Shown: piece after piece, positions 51,741 through 61,424 of the stretch
Position numbering within the stretch: the stretch's first letter is position 1
Layout: every line of letters starts with the position of its first letter
NCBI RefSeq assembly: GCF_028368995.1
Contig: NZ_JAQNDL010000003.1
Location: forward strand, 806,001 to 870,000
Origin: Nannocystis bainbridge
GTDB taxonomy: Bacteria; Myxococcota_A; Polyangia; Nannocystales; Nannocystaceae
Direction of reading: 5' to 3'
Length of the DNA stretch: 64,000 bases
Translations under genes and position numbers: made by a program
Notes under the pieces: generated by a model
Told to the model about the DNA's origin: nothing
What the model saw: only the letters and a program-made list of their open reading frames with translations
The model's database searches: none

Positions 51741-51849
51741 GCGCGGGGGTCGCGGGCCGGGGCTCGTGCTCGCGGCAGGCCTGTGGCGAGCTCCCGCTGC
51801 CCCGCGTGTGTACGAAGATCGCCGGGGCGTGGGCCGAAGTCGTCGGCCT

Positions 51850-52826
51850 TCGCCGCCATGACGACCCGAAGTTCGCCGCAGAGCTCGCGCCGCTCGGTCT
51901 CGCCGGCTCGCTGTACGGCCTCGTCACGCACGCCGACGAGAGGCCAGTGGTGGCAGGAAGAGACGGGTCAGAGCCCGGCCCCGCGAGGAACGCTGACGAC
52001 GGATGAGCGGGCCGAGCTCGTCCGGTTACGCAAGGAATTGAAGCGGGTGGAGATGGAGCGCGACGTTTTAAAAAAAGCGGCGGCCTTCTTCGCCAGGGAG
52101 ACGTGACCGTGTTCCAGGTGATCGCGGCGGAGGAGGCCAGTTTCCCGGTCAGCATGATGTGCGAGACCCTCGACGTCTCGCGGAGCGGCTACTATGCATG
52201 GAAGACACGTGAACCTTCGGTGAGATCGCGGGAGAACGCGGCCCTCGCCCAGGAAGTCCCGGAGATCCATGCCGCGAGCAGGCGGACCTACGGGAGCCCG
52301 CGAGTCCGCAGCGAACTACGAGGACGTGGCCGCAAGGTCAGCCGCAAGCGAGTAGCCCGGATTATGCGCGAGAAGGGAATCCAGGGCCGTCGGAGACCCA
52401 AATTCGCGAGGACGACCGACTCGAACCACAGACTCCCCGTGGCCGACAACGTCCTGGGGCGCAACTTCACCGCCAGCAAGCCCGACAAGGCGTGGGTCGC
52501 TGACATCACGTACGTGTGGACCCTCGAGGGCTGGCTCTACCTCGCGGTGATCATCGACCTGTTCTCGCGCCGCGTGGTCGGCTGGTCGATGGCCGACCAC
52601 ATGCGCACCGAACTGGTCCTCGGCGCGCTGAGGGCCGCGCTGGGGCACCTCCTCACCCGGGATGGTGCGAGGACGGCCATCTCGGAGTGGATCGAAGTAT
52701 TCTACAATCGCCAGCGTCGCCACTCGTCGATCGGGTACTCGACCCCGATCGCCTACGAGGAGAGCTTCTACGCCGAGCAGGCGCAGACTCAAGCGGCATA
52801 AACAAAGTGTCCACTTTTTCGGGGCA
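51850..52826 (+). mobile_element. IS3-family element, degraded
   Basis: The segment contains a frame-disrupted orfA (about 51858-52106, ending ERAELVRLRKELKRVEMERDVL, the usual leucine-zipper end), an orfB with internal deletion, and a right end with TGTCCACTTTTTCGGGGCAA (52807-52826), as in IS3-group elements. I could not find a matching left end, so the 5' part is lost or changed. Confidence 0.8.
52103..52801 (+). pseudogene. IS3-family OrfB transposase with catalytic core deleted
   Basis: The frame gives 232 residues rather than about 280. The HTH_21 region (MCETLDVSRSGYYAWK), YGSPRVRSELR, and the first catalytic block (PDKAWVADITYVWTLEGWLYLAVIIDLFSRRVVGW) are present. The sequence then jumps from LRAALGHL to LTRDGARTAISEWIEVFYNRQRRHSSIGY, omitting about 50-60 residues with the second Asp (HSDRG) and Glu (SFF/E) of the DDE triad. 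It is in frame but cannot catalyse transposition. Confidence 0.85.
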
Positions 52827-53069
52827 ATCCCAAAGGCAAGCTGTGGAGGACCGAGGACGATCCGCGCTCGCCGAGGCCCGAGCCCTGGTAGCGACGCTCG
52901 ACGACCTCATCAAACGCATCGGCGGCTCTTGGGACGCCGTCACCCTCACTCGGGCTCATTGAGACGAATTGCCGCCGGGCGGAGCGCGACGACGCGCACC
53001 GGGAGAGGAAGCTGGTCCGTCGCTCGCCCACGCCGCTCTGGCTCGCGTACACTCGCGCTGAGGTCGCCT

Positions 53070-56000
53070 GTGCCGCCCTGCCCATTCTGCGCCATCCCCG
53101 ACAGCCAGATCGTGTGGTCGGACGAGCTCGTGATCGCGGTGCGGGATCTCCATCCGGTCTCGCGCGGCCACACGCTCGTCATTCCCCGGCGCCACGTCGG
53201 CACCTGGTTCGACGCCAGCGCAGCCGAGCGGGAGGCCATTTGGCGAGCGGTCGACGCGATCAAGCACATGCTCGATGCCGGCGACAAGCCAGACGGGTAC
53301 AACGTCGGTTTCAACGCGGGGGCCGCCGCAGGCCAGACGGTCATGCATCTCCACGTGCATGTCATCCCGCGTTACGTCGGCGACATGGACGATCCGCGCG
53401 GGGGGGTCCGCCACGTCATCCCCAGCCGCGGCAACTACCTCCGCGACACTCCGCCGCTCGCTTCGGGCGGCGAGGACGACCCGTTCGCCGCGCACGTCCT
53501 GCCGCTCCTGGCGCGCGCCGAAAAAGTCGACATCGTGTCAGCGTTCGTGCAGGCAAGCGGCCTTGAGCGGATTGAGCATCCCCTCGAGACCGCTCTGCGC
53601 GAGGGCGCTGTCATCCGGATCATCACTGGCGATTACCTTGAGATCACGCAGGTCGAGGCGCTCGAGCTCCTCCTCGACTGGCAGGCGACCCGGGGAGAGC
53701 GGGGGACGCTCGAGGCCAAGGTCGTCGAGGTTGCCGGGCTGCCCGGCCGTACGCGCTCGTTTCATCCCAAGGCCTGGCATCTTGAAGGCCCTGACTTCGG
53801 CGTCGCGTTTGTCGGCAGCTCGAACCTCTCGCGCTCGGCGCTCGACACCGGTATCGAATGGAACCTCAGGGTCGAACGCGATGCCGACGCTCGCGCGTGG
53901 GGCCGCATCCGTGACGCGTTCGCGGCGCTCTGGTCGAGAGCCAAGCCGCTCGACGCGACCTGGATCGCGGCCTATGCCGCCAGGGTACGCGCCCGTCCCG
54001 CCTCGGTGCCGCCGGGCGAGATCGAGGTCGATCCGCCCGTGCGGCTTGCCACGCCCCACGACGTGCAGAAGGAGGCGCTCGCGTGCCTGCGTGCGACTCG
54101 CGAACAGGGCCGACGCCGCGCCCTGGTCGTGCTCGCTACCGGCCTCGGCAAGACCTGGCTAGCGGCCTTCGACTTCGTCCAGCTGTGGGACGAGCTCGGC
54201 CGTGTACCGCGCCTCCTCTTTCTCGCCCATCGCCGTGAACTCCTGCGTCAGGCGGCCGGCACTTACCGGGCGCAGCTGCGCAGTCGCAACGTCAGCGCCC
54301 GCGTCGGCTGGTGCCTCGAAGATCTCGCGGACATCGGCGCCGATCTCGTGTTCGCCTCGATCGCCAAAGCCTCGCGCGCGCCGTGGATCGACCAGCTCGC
54401 CGCCGAGCGGTTCGACTATGTCGTCATTGACGAAGTGCACCACGCGGCTGCGGAGTCGTATCGCAAGATCCTCGCGCGTCTCGATCCGACGTTCCTGCTC
54501 GGTCTCACCGCCACCCCCGATCGTGCCGATGCTGCCGACATCCTCGGCTTGTTCGACGACCACGTCGCCTACCGCGCCGACCTCGCACGCGGGGTCCAGA
54601 TCGGCCGCCTGGTTCCGTTTCGTTACTTCGGTGTCCGCGACGACATCGACTACAAAAACATCCCCTGGCGCCACCATCACTTCGATGCGGAACAGCTCGC
54701 CGCTGCGGCGCAGACCGAGCGCCGTATGCAAACGCTGTGGGTGTCCTGGCAGGCCCATCCAGGCACGCGCACGCTCGTGTTCTGCTGCAGCGTGGCGCAC
54801 GCGGACTACGCCGCCGCCTGGCTGGCGGCGCGGGGCGTGCGAGTTGCCAAGGTTTACGCGGCCCCGGGCTCGGATGACCGCGACCTCGCATTGACACGCT
54901 TGCAGCGCGGCGAGCTCGACGCGATCTGTGCGATCGATATCTTCAATGAAGGCGTCGACGTCCCCGCGCTCGACCGCGTCGTCATGCTACGTCCGACTGA
55001 ATCGAGCGTCGTCTTCCTGCAGCAGCTCGGGCGCGGGCTCCGGGCTGCTCCCGGCAAGCAGGCGGTGACGGTCCTCGACTTCGTCGGTAATCACAAGATC
55101 TTCCTTGAGCGTCTGCGAGCCCTGCTCTCGCTCGGAGATCGTGCCGCGGCGCTCGCCACACTGGTCGCCACCGGCCGCACCGAACTCCCGCACGGCTGCA
55201 CCGTCGAGCTCGAGCTCGAGGCCAAGCGGATCCTCGAGAGCCTGTACCGCCTCGGTGGGGCCGAGCGCGTTGAACAAGCCTACCGGGAGCTGCGCGACAC
55301 TCGCGACCATCGCCCGACCGCGGGCGAGTTGCAGCGTCTCGGATATGCGCCCGCCACCCTGCGCGCTCGCCACGGCAGCTGGTTCGCCTTCGTCGCTGCG
55401 GAAGGTGACCTCACGCCCGAACAGCTGCGCGTGCTCGACAGCGGCTTTCTGGACGACCTCGAAACCACCGAGATGACGAAGAGCTTCAAGATGGTGACGC
55501 TCGACGTGCTCCTCGACGCCGGCGCGCTGTTTTCCGGTCTGTCGGTCCGAGACCTCGCCCTCGGCGCCTGGAGTCGTCTGCGGCGCTCGCCTGAACTTCT
55601 GGCCGATGTGCTCGAGCACGATCGCTTGCCCGCAAATCCCGACGAGTCCGCCGCCCGCCGCTGGGTCGCCTACTGGCGAGACAATCCCATCGCGGCATGG
55701 ACGGCCACCAAGAAGAAGAAACGGACGTGGTTCGTGGTCGACGAGGACGACCGCTTCCGTCTCGCGCTCCCACCCGATCCCGCGCTTCCCGGGCTCGTGC
55801 ACGAGCTCGTCGACTACCGTCTCGCGCGCTACCGCGTGCCGATCAGCGACGACAGCTTTGTTTGCCGGGTAATCTGGAATAAACGCGACCCGATCATCAA
55901 GCTACCCCAGCGGGCGACCGAAAACGTCTCCGGGCAAGAACTCCCCGTTCGTCTGCCCGATGGCTCCGTCTGGCTGTTTCGCTTCGTCACGGGATTCTGC

Positions 56001-57680
56001 AACGTCGCGCGGCCCGTCGGGTCGGCTCGCAACCAGTTGCCAGATCTGCTGCGAAGGTGGTTCGGACCCGCCGCGGGTCAACCCGGCACCGCGTTTGACG
56101 TCCGCTTCGTCGCCAGCCCCGACGGGTTGTGGTGCGAGCCGGTGCAGAGCAACCTGCTCCCGTTCACCCGACGCGCCGTCGTCGCTTATCCGGACCTGCG
56201 CGCTGCGGCTGGTCCCGCGCTCGGGGAAGCCGAGCCGCCCGATTCCGAGCTCGTGCTGTTGCCGGTCGAGGGGGAAGCATCGGATCGGTTCGCGGTGCGT
56301 GTCTCCGGAACATCGATGGACGGCGGTTCGCATCCACTTCGCGACGGTGACTGGGCCATCCTCCGCTACTGCCGCAACTTGCCGGCGAGCGCGCTCACCA
56401 ACTGCATCGCACTCATCCAGCTTCCCGAAGGCAGCTCGTGGCAGCTCAAGCGCATTGTCCAAAGCGAAGGCCGCTGGCGCCTGCTTTCCGACAACCCTGC
56501 GGGTCCGTCGTACGAAGCTACGGAGGACATGCGGGCGATTGCCCGCCTCGAGGGGTCGGTGCGGCCCGAAGATATCGCGCCACCCGTCGGTACGACCATC
56601 ACGGATCTTGAAACCACCTTCGGCATCGCCCGGCCTGCCACCGGCCGATGGGGCGGCCATTTGTTTGTGTTCATCGACAGTCCCGGCCAGCTCGTCGCTC
56701 CCGACAGAGTGCGAGGGTCCGTCGCGCGCCGGCCAGCCGAGACCGCTTTCGTCCTCGCGCAGACCGACGGCGGATTTCAATACCTGGGTGTCGGGCGCTG
56801 GCAAGACGACGGATGGAAAATCCCCGACGTCGACTACCGGACGTGGCAGCGCTGGGGCGACGGACGCACCGTGTCCAGGGTCCTTCCAGATGGCAGCCTT
56901 GCCCGCGCGCAGCGAGTTGTCGACGTGCTCCTCGCCATGCCGAACGCGATGCTTGTCCAGGGGGGGCGGCGTGCCCGCGTTCTCGGTCCGTCGCAGCGCG
57001 GTGGGCTGCGTATCGACGGCGGCGAGGAAGGCTTTGCCGAGCGCTCAATCTCGCTGACCGATCTCGCATGGGTCGCTGTCGCAAGCGACGACGTGCAAGC
57101 CCATGGCGGCGTGCTCGACGAGGCGCGGGTCAACCGCGCGCGCTACCTCGACGGCACGCCCAAGGGCTCGACCCGGTGGATCGACACCGGCTGGGCGCTC
57201 GTTGCCTGGAAGCTGACCGAGCCTCGTCTGGGCTCGTTCGGGCCTCATCGTCCGGTTCGCGCTGACGGCTCGACGATCGACGCGACCTTTCGCCTGGAAG
57301 AGGTCGACGGCCGGCCGAGCATCGTGCTTGAGGCGCGCGGCGGAACCCGCGGTTCGGCCGACGCACGCAATACCGAGTATGCTGTGGGCCTCGAGTTCAT
57401 CCTCGAGCGACTCGCCCAGGCCGAATTGACGCTCGCTGATGCGGCGATCGACACACGCGAGACGGCGCACCTCCCCATCGCAGCTCGACGCCTCGAGCTC
57501 GGGGGGTATCCGGTAAAAATCTTCGACGCAGCCGAACTTCGGCGTCGCCTGAGTACCGCTCAAGCGAAGGTCGGCAAGGCACCTGGCGCCCGGGCGGGCA
57601 ACCCGACACGGCGGCTGCGCCTGTGGCCCGGCGGCGCTGAGCTCGACCTGCCGGCACTGGCGGCGCTCCTGGGGGTGTGA
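53070..57680 (+). CDS. HIT / PLD-like / SF2 helicase / S24-like multidomain protein
   Basis: GTG 53070 follows GAGG at 53060-53063, giving 1536 residues. Domain order: HIT hydrolase (about 3-115, H93-x-H95-x-H97); PLD-like nuclease (about 145-300, HPK at 232-234 and GSSN at 249-252); SF2 helicase (about 330-700; GLGKT 358-362, DEVHH from 454, LTATP 479-483, QLGRGLR 652-658); a DUF3427-like region; an S24/LexA-like module (GTSMDG with S1082, LKRIV with K1127); and a C-terminal part with EARGGTRGS...RNTEYAVGLEFILERL. Nuclease-helicase fusions of this kind are often antiviral or damage-response proteins. It is alone, beside IS debris. Domains are clear; function is inferred. Confidence 0.88.
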   Translation: MPPCPFCAIPDSQIVWSDELVIAVRDLHPVSRGHTLVIPRRHVGTWFDASAAEREAIWRAVDAIKHMLDAGDKPDGYNVGFNAGAAAGQTVMHLHVHVIPRYVGDMDDPRGGVRHVIPSRGNYLRDTPPLASGGEDDPFAAHVLPLLARAEKVDIVSAFVQASGLERIEHPLETALREGAVIRIITGDYLEITQVEALELLLDWQATRGERGTLEAKVVEVAGLPGRTRSFHPKAWHLEGPDFGVAFVGSSNLSRSALDTGIEWNLRVERDADARAWGRIRDAFAALWSRAKPLDATWIAAYAARVRARPASVPPGEIEVDPPVRLATPHDVQKEALACLRATREQGRRRALVVLATGLGKTWLAAFDFVQLWDELGRVPRLLFLAHRRELLRQAAGTYRAQLRSRNVSARVGWCLEDLADIGADLVFASIAKASRAPWIDQLAAERFDYVVIDEVHHAAAESYRKILARLDPTFLLGLTATPDRADAADILGLFDDHVAYRADLARGVQIGRLVPFRYFGVRDDIDYKNIPWRHHHFDAEQLAAAAQTERRMQTLWVSWQAHPGTRTLVFCCSVAHADYAAAWLAARGVRVAKVYAAPGSDDRDLALTRLQRGELDAICAIDIFNEGVDVPALDRVVMLRPTESSVVFLQQLGRGLRAAPGKQAVTVLDFVGNHKIFLERLRALLSLGDRAAALATLVATGRTELPHGCTVELELEAKRILESLYRLGGAERVEQAYRELRDTRDHRPTAGELQRLGYAPATLRARHGSWFAFVAAEGDLTPEQLRVLDSGFLDDLETTEMTKSFKMVTLDVLLDAGALFSGLSVRDLALGAWSRLRRSPELLADVLEHDRLPANPDESAARRWVAYWRDNPIAAWTATKKKKRTWFVVDEDDRFRLALPPDPALPGLVHELVDYRLARYRVPISDDSFVCRVIWNKRDPIIKLPQRATENVSGQELPVRLPDGSVWLFRFVTGFCNVARPVGSARNQLPDLLRRWFGPAAGQPGTAFDVRFVASPDGLWCEPVQSNLLPFTRRAVVAYPDLRAAAGPALGEAEPPDSELVLLPVEGEASDRFAVRVSGTSMDGGSHPLRDGDWAILRYCRNLPASALTNCIALIQLPEGSSWQLKRIVQSEGRWRLLSDNPAGPSYEATEDMRAIARLEGSVRPEDIAPPVGTTITDLETTFGIARPATGRWGGHLFVFIDSPGQLVAPDRVRGSVARRPAETAFVLAQTDGGFQYLGVGRWQDDGWKIPDVDYRTWQRWGDGRTVSRVLPDGSLARAQRVVDVLLAMPNAMLVQGGRRARVLGPSQRGGLRIDGGEEGFAERSISLTDLAWVAVASDDVQAHGGVLDEARVNRARYLDGTPKGSTRWIDTGWALVAWKLTEPRLGSFGPHRPVRADGSTIDATFRLEEVDGRPSIVLEARGGTRGSADARNTEYAVGLEFILERLAQAELTLADAAIDTRETAHLPIAARRLELGGYPVKIFDAAELRRRLSTAQAKVGKAPGARAGNPTRRLRLWPGGAELDLPALAALLGV

Positions 57681-57768
57681 GAGGTCGGAAACCGTCTCGC
57701 TCGTCGCTTCGCCGGCCGAGTCCGCGAACCGCCGCAACTGGGTAGTGCCCATTCATTCAAAATTCCCG

Positions 57769-58482
57769 TCAACTCCCTCTGGACCGGCTGTAGCGATCAT
57801 CCCGCCACGGATGCGCCGAACTCGAATACCCGTTCATCTCCCAGAACCCCAGCTTCTCGCGCGTCAGCAGCTGGATGCGGCTGATCCACTTCGACCCTTT
57901 CCACGCATACAGCTGCGGCGTGATCATGCGGACTGGCCCGCCGTGTTCCACGGCCAGCTCGCGGCCGTCGACCGTGTGGGCCAGCAGCACATCGGGTTTG
58001 AGCGCCTCCTCGAGCGCCACGTTCGTCGTGTAGCCGTCGTAGCCGTGGCACATCACGTGGACCGCCGTCGCTGTCGGGTGCACGCGCGCCATCAGGTCGG
58101 CGAAGCGCACGCCGACCCATTGCATGTCCATCTTCGACCACGACGTCACGCAATGGAAATCGCTGGTGTCGGTCGTCTGCGGCAGCGCCATGAAGGCCGC
58201 CCAGTCGAGCGTCAGCGGCTGCTCGACCGCTCCGTCGACCACCAGCTGCCACCTGTCCTTCGGCACGACCGGCTTGCGGCCGAGGTCGAGCACTGGCCAC
58301 TTTCGCGTCTCCGTCTGGCCGACCGGCAGCTTCGGCATCCCGTGGCGATTCGGCGGCCCCGAGCCTTGCGGGCGCGCGTCGGACAGCGCCGGCGAGTCGC
58401 GCATCCGCTGCTCCCAGCGCTCCATCAGCTTGTGCCGCGCCTCGACGATCCGCCGCTCCTTCTCGTCCGCGTCCTCGCTCAT
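57769..58482 (-). CDS. Sulfite-oxidase-like molybdopterin-binding oxidoreductase
   Basis: The 237-residue protein lacks a signal peptide. It has the oxidoreductase molybdopterin-binding fold (about 80-235): WQLVVDGAVEQPLTLDWAAF, DFHCVTSWSK, whose Cys should coordinate molybdenum, VMCHGYDGYTTNV, and HGGPVRMITPQLYAWKGSKW. It is related to MsrP/YedY and sulfite oxidases but lacks a Tat leader, so it is probably cytoplasmic. Its electron partner and substrate are unknown. No membrane haem subunit is nearby. Confidence 0.82.
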   Translation of the reverse strand: MSEDADEKERRIVEARHKLMERWEQRMRDSPALSDARPQGSGPPNRHGMPKLPVGQTETRKWPVLDLGRKPVVPKDRWQLVVDGAVEQPLTLDWAAFMALPQTTDTSDFHCVTSWSKMDMQWVGVRFADLMARVHPTATAVHVMCHGYDGYTTNVALEEALKPDVLLAHTVDGRELAVEHGGPVRMITPQLYAWKGSKWISRIQLLTREKLGFWEMNGYSSSAHPWRDDRYSRSRGS

Positions 58483-58809
58483 CGCCGCCGATTGTACTCG
58501 AGCCCGCCCGCGCCGCCGAGCGACCTCCCAGGCGCCGGCGCGACGCTCGTCCTGCGGCCCATGACCGCCCACGGACGCGGCGCGGCGGTGACCACGTCCT
58601 CGCCCTGGGCCCGCCGCGTCCGCGACCTCGGCGAGGCTTCGTTGACGCGTGGTCCGCCGCGGCCGCGACCGTGCTCCACGGCTGCCGCCGGTCTTCGCCC
58701 GCTCCGGCCCGGACAGCGCGCCCTCCTTCCACATGCCCTCCCGGACATGCCCTTATAGACCTGTCGCAAGGGACATGCATCTTCAGACATGTCCATCACA
58801 CCACCCCGC
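58483..58809. other. Intergenic between moco protein gene and ligA
   Basis: No gene is supported. The tract holds the promoter of the minus-strand molybdoprotein gene, which I cannot delimit, and near its right end the ACATGTCC-type repeat cluster 58731-58794 just beyond the ligA stop. Confidence 0.45.
58731..58794. repeat. ACATGTCC/GGACATG repeat cluster after ligA
   Basis: Motifs ACATGCCC (58731), GGACATGCCC (58743), GGGACATGC (about 58770) and GACATGTCC (58786-58794) sit within 64 bases directly downstream of ligA. They share the core of the palindromes at 31422-31487 and 36897. Confidence 0.55.
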
Positions 58810-60861
58810 TCACTCGAGCGAGCCGACCATCGCCAGGAATTCCTCCTCGCTGAGGATCTTCAGCGGCGCCCCGGCGGCGATCAGCTCTTCGGCCTTCTTC
58901 TGCTTGCTCGACTTGGCCCCGCGGCCGGCGCCGACCACCAGGAACGACAGCGCCTTCGTCACCCCGGACGGGTTCTCGCCGCCGAGGGCTTGCACGCGGG
59001 CTTGCGCGACCTCGCGGGTGAACGCCTCGAGCGTACCGGTGAACACGAAGCTCTTGCCGGACAGCGCCGCGCCCTCGACCGGGGCTGGCGCCGCCTCGCC
59101 GGGCAGCACCGTCACGAACTCGAGCAGCCCGTCGATCAGCTCCTTGCGGGCCGCGAGGCCGTGCACGATCGCATCGGCGATCGCGTCCTTGATCCCGCGG
59201 ACCGCCGTGAGGTCCGCCTGCGTCAGCTCGCGGATCCGCTCGAGCGTGCGGAACTCGCCCGCCAGCAGCAGCGCGTTCTGCCGGCCCAGGTGCTCGATCC
59301 CCAGCGCTTGCAGGAACACCGCCAGCGGCAGCTCCTTGTGCCCCTCGATCTGCTCGATCAGGTTCTGCGCGCTCTTCTCGCCCAGCCGCTCGAGCCCCTG
59401 CAGATCGACCGCGCGCAGGCGGTAGTAGTCCGCCGGCGTGCTCAGGAGCTCGGCGTCGACCGCTGCGCCGATCACCTTCGGCCCGAAGCCTTGCAGGTCG
59501 ACCACCTTCGCGAAGTGCTCGAGCTCGCCGAGGCGGGCCTGCACGCATTTCTTCGGCTCGGCGCACCACAGGTTCTCGCCGTCGCGCTTCTTGCGGCGCT
59601 CGATCGGCCCGCCGCAGGCCGGGCACTGCGTCGGCAGCTCGAACGGGCGCGACGCCGGGCCCGACTCGACCACGCGCTCGACGTTGGGGATCACCCCGCC
59701 GCGGCGGGTCACCTCGACGCGGCAGTTGTGAGTCAGCCCGAGCGCCTCGAAGATGTTGAGGTTGTGCAGGCTGGCGCGGCCGATCCGCGCCCCGCTGAGC
59801 TCCACCGGCTCGAGCATGGCCACCGGCGTGATCACCCCGGTGCGGCTGACCGACCAGAGCACGTCGAGCAGGTCGGTCACGCCCGAGTCGCCCTGGAACT
59901 TGTAGGCGATCGCGTAGCGCGGGTGATGCCCGGTGAGGCCGAGGCGGCGCTGCTCCTTGACCGACGCCGTGCGGTACACGACCCCGTCGATCTCGTAGTC
60001 GAGCTCGGGCCGGTTGCGGGCCCAGCGATCGTAGCTGGCCTGCAGCCCCTCGCGGTCGACGAACTCGTGGTCGATGCCGCCGAGCCCGAGCTTCTTCAGC
60101 AGCTCGAACTTGTCGCGCTCGCTGTCGAATTCGGGGCCGATGATGTCGTAGGCGAAGAAGCTCAGGTGCGCGTTGCGGGTGTTCTTGCGCTCCTTCTGCT
60201 TGATCGACCCGGCGGTCAGGTTGCGCGGGTTGGCGAAGTCGCCCTTGAACTTGGCGAAGTCGCTGAGCTTCATGTAGAGCTCGCCGCGGACCTCGAGCTC
60301 GACCCCGCCGGAGTCGACCGTGCGCGGGATGTCCTTCACCTCGAGCGCGTTCATCGTGATGTCCTCGCCCTCGGTGCCCGAGCCGCGGGTGGCCGCCATC
60401 ACCAGCTTGCCCTTCTTGTCGTAGCGCAGGCTGCAGGCCACGCCGTCCATCTTCGGCATCACCAGGATCTCGCTGCTGAACTTGCCGGCCCAGCTCTGCA
60501 GGTCGGTCTCGCTGTAGCACTTCTCGAGCGACAGCATCGGCCGCAGGTGGCGGACCGCCGCGCCGAACCGCTGCTCCGGCGCCAGCTGCAGCGCCTCGTC
60601 GGCGTCCATCGCCGGCGCCTCGGCCGCCTGCGGACCCATCTCGTCGAGCACCGCCGCGTCGGGCCGGACCCGCTTGAGCCGCTCGACCAGTTGGTCGTAC
60701 AGCGTGTCCGGCAGCGTCGCCGCGTGGTCGTCCCAGTACTCCTTGTTGGCCCGCCGCACCAGCGCCTCGAGCTCGTCGGCCGTGAACGAGGGCAGCCTGG
60801 CGTTCACCGCGGCGGCGTCGAGGGTCAGCAGGTCGGAGGCGGGGGTCGTCGAGGCGCTCAT
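58810..60861 (-). CDS. ligA: NAD-dependent DNA ligase LigA
   Basis: The 683-residue protein starts at ATG 60861. The adenylation domain has the catalytic Lys in MPKMDGVACS and KFQGDSGVTDLLDVLWSVSRTG. An OB-fold and Cys4 zinc finger (CPACGG...CAEPKKC) follow, then helix-hairpin-helix repeats (DLQGFGPKVIGAAVDA, RLGEKSAQNLIEQI) and a C-terminal BRCT domain (LSGKSFVFTGTLEAFTREVAQ). All parts for joining nicks with NAD+ are present and length is typical. The N-terminal Ia segment (YWDDHAATLPDTLYDQL) is slightly divergent. It should be the essential replicative ligase, or a second copy. Confidence 0.92.
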   Translation of the reverse strand: MSASTTPASDLLTLDAAAVNARLPSFTADELEALVRRANKEYWDDHAATLPDTLYDQLVERLKRVRPDAAVLDEMGPQAAEAPAMDADEALQLAPEQRFGAAVRHLRPMLSLEKCYSETDLQSWAGKFSSEILVMPKMDGVACSLRYDKKGKLVMAATRGSGTEGEDITMNALEVKDIPRTVDSGGVELEVRGELYMKLSDFAKFKGDFANPRNLTAGSIKQKERKNTRNAHLSFFAYDIIGPEFDSERDKFELLKKLGLGGIDHEFVDREGLQASYDRWARNRPELDYEIDGVVYRTASVKEQRRLGLTGHHPRYAIAYKFQGDSGVTDLLDVLWSVSRTGVITPVAMLEPVELSGARIGRASLHNLNIFEALGLTHNCRVEVTRRGGVIPNVERVVESGPASRPFELPTQCPACGGPIERRKKRDGENLWCAEPKKCVQARLGELEHFAKVVDLQGFGPKVIGAAVDAELLSTPADYYRLRAVDLQGLERLGEKSAQNLIEQIEGHKELPLAVFLQALGIEHLGRQNALLLAGEFRTLERIRELTQADLTAVRGIKDAIADAIVHGLAARKELIDGLLEFVTVLPGEAAPAPVEGAALSGKSFVFTGTLEAFTREVAQARVQALGGENPSGVTKALSFLVVGAGRGAKSSKQKKAEELIAAGAPLKILSEEEFLAMVGSLE

Positions 60862-61424
60862 GAGGGGCCGCGATGTTAACAAAACCGCGCCCGCACGTCC
60901 CCGGCTCGCTTTCGCGCGCACATGCGCGCGACGGGCCCTGCGAGGCCGCAGCGACCTGCGGGCGCGACGTGCGAACCCACGCCGCGAGGTCGATCCCTCG
61001 TGACCTCCGCGCCCGCGACCTGCCGCGGCGGCACGGCGACCGCTCGCGCCCCGGCCGACCCCGCCTCACCTCTCCCGTAGCGATGCGACCGGTACCGCGG
61101 CGATCCGTGAATCCTGGAACAGCCTTCCTTGTGATGCCGCGTACGATCCTCGTCGATGGCGTGCGCGTCACTCGGCGCCGCGACCTCGCACCTCCGTCAC
61201 ACGGGGTCGCGTTCATTGTCGCCAGCTCGAATGCCAATGTCTTGACTCCGCGTGACGGCGACGACAGCCAACGTGCGACCGCGGGTGCTCGCTCGGTCCA
61301 CGCGGTCGGCGGATCATGACAGCCGTGTCGTGCGGCCGCGCGCCGTCGCCCGCCGCGGCGCCGTGAAACCGCCCCGCAGCCCGTTTGGAGCCGTGGCACG
61401 CCTCTTGAAGAGCTCGGGGAACCT
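60862..61424. other. Intergenic between ligA and the VWA lipoprotein gene
   Basis: The divergent promoters lie here. TGGCACGCCTCTTGAA at 61394-61409 has the GG-N10 layout of a sigma-54 -24/-12 element but GA instead of GC at -12, and lies so close to ATG 61425 that the leader would be very short. No gene is supported; frames across the region have poor starts. Confidence 0.35.

Noticed and set aside
52831..52962. Two short frames after the IS3 remnant (ending PRPEPW, and ALVATLDDLIKRIGG)
   Set aside because: They may be the cut end of a gene interrupted by the IS, but both are too short and overlap each other in different phases.
61394..61410. Sigma-54 promoter for the VWA gene
   Set aside because: The -12 GC is GA and the site is too near the start codon to leave room for the ribosome site; noted only in the intergenic entry.
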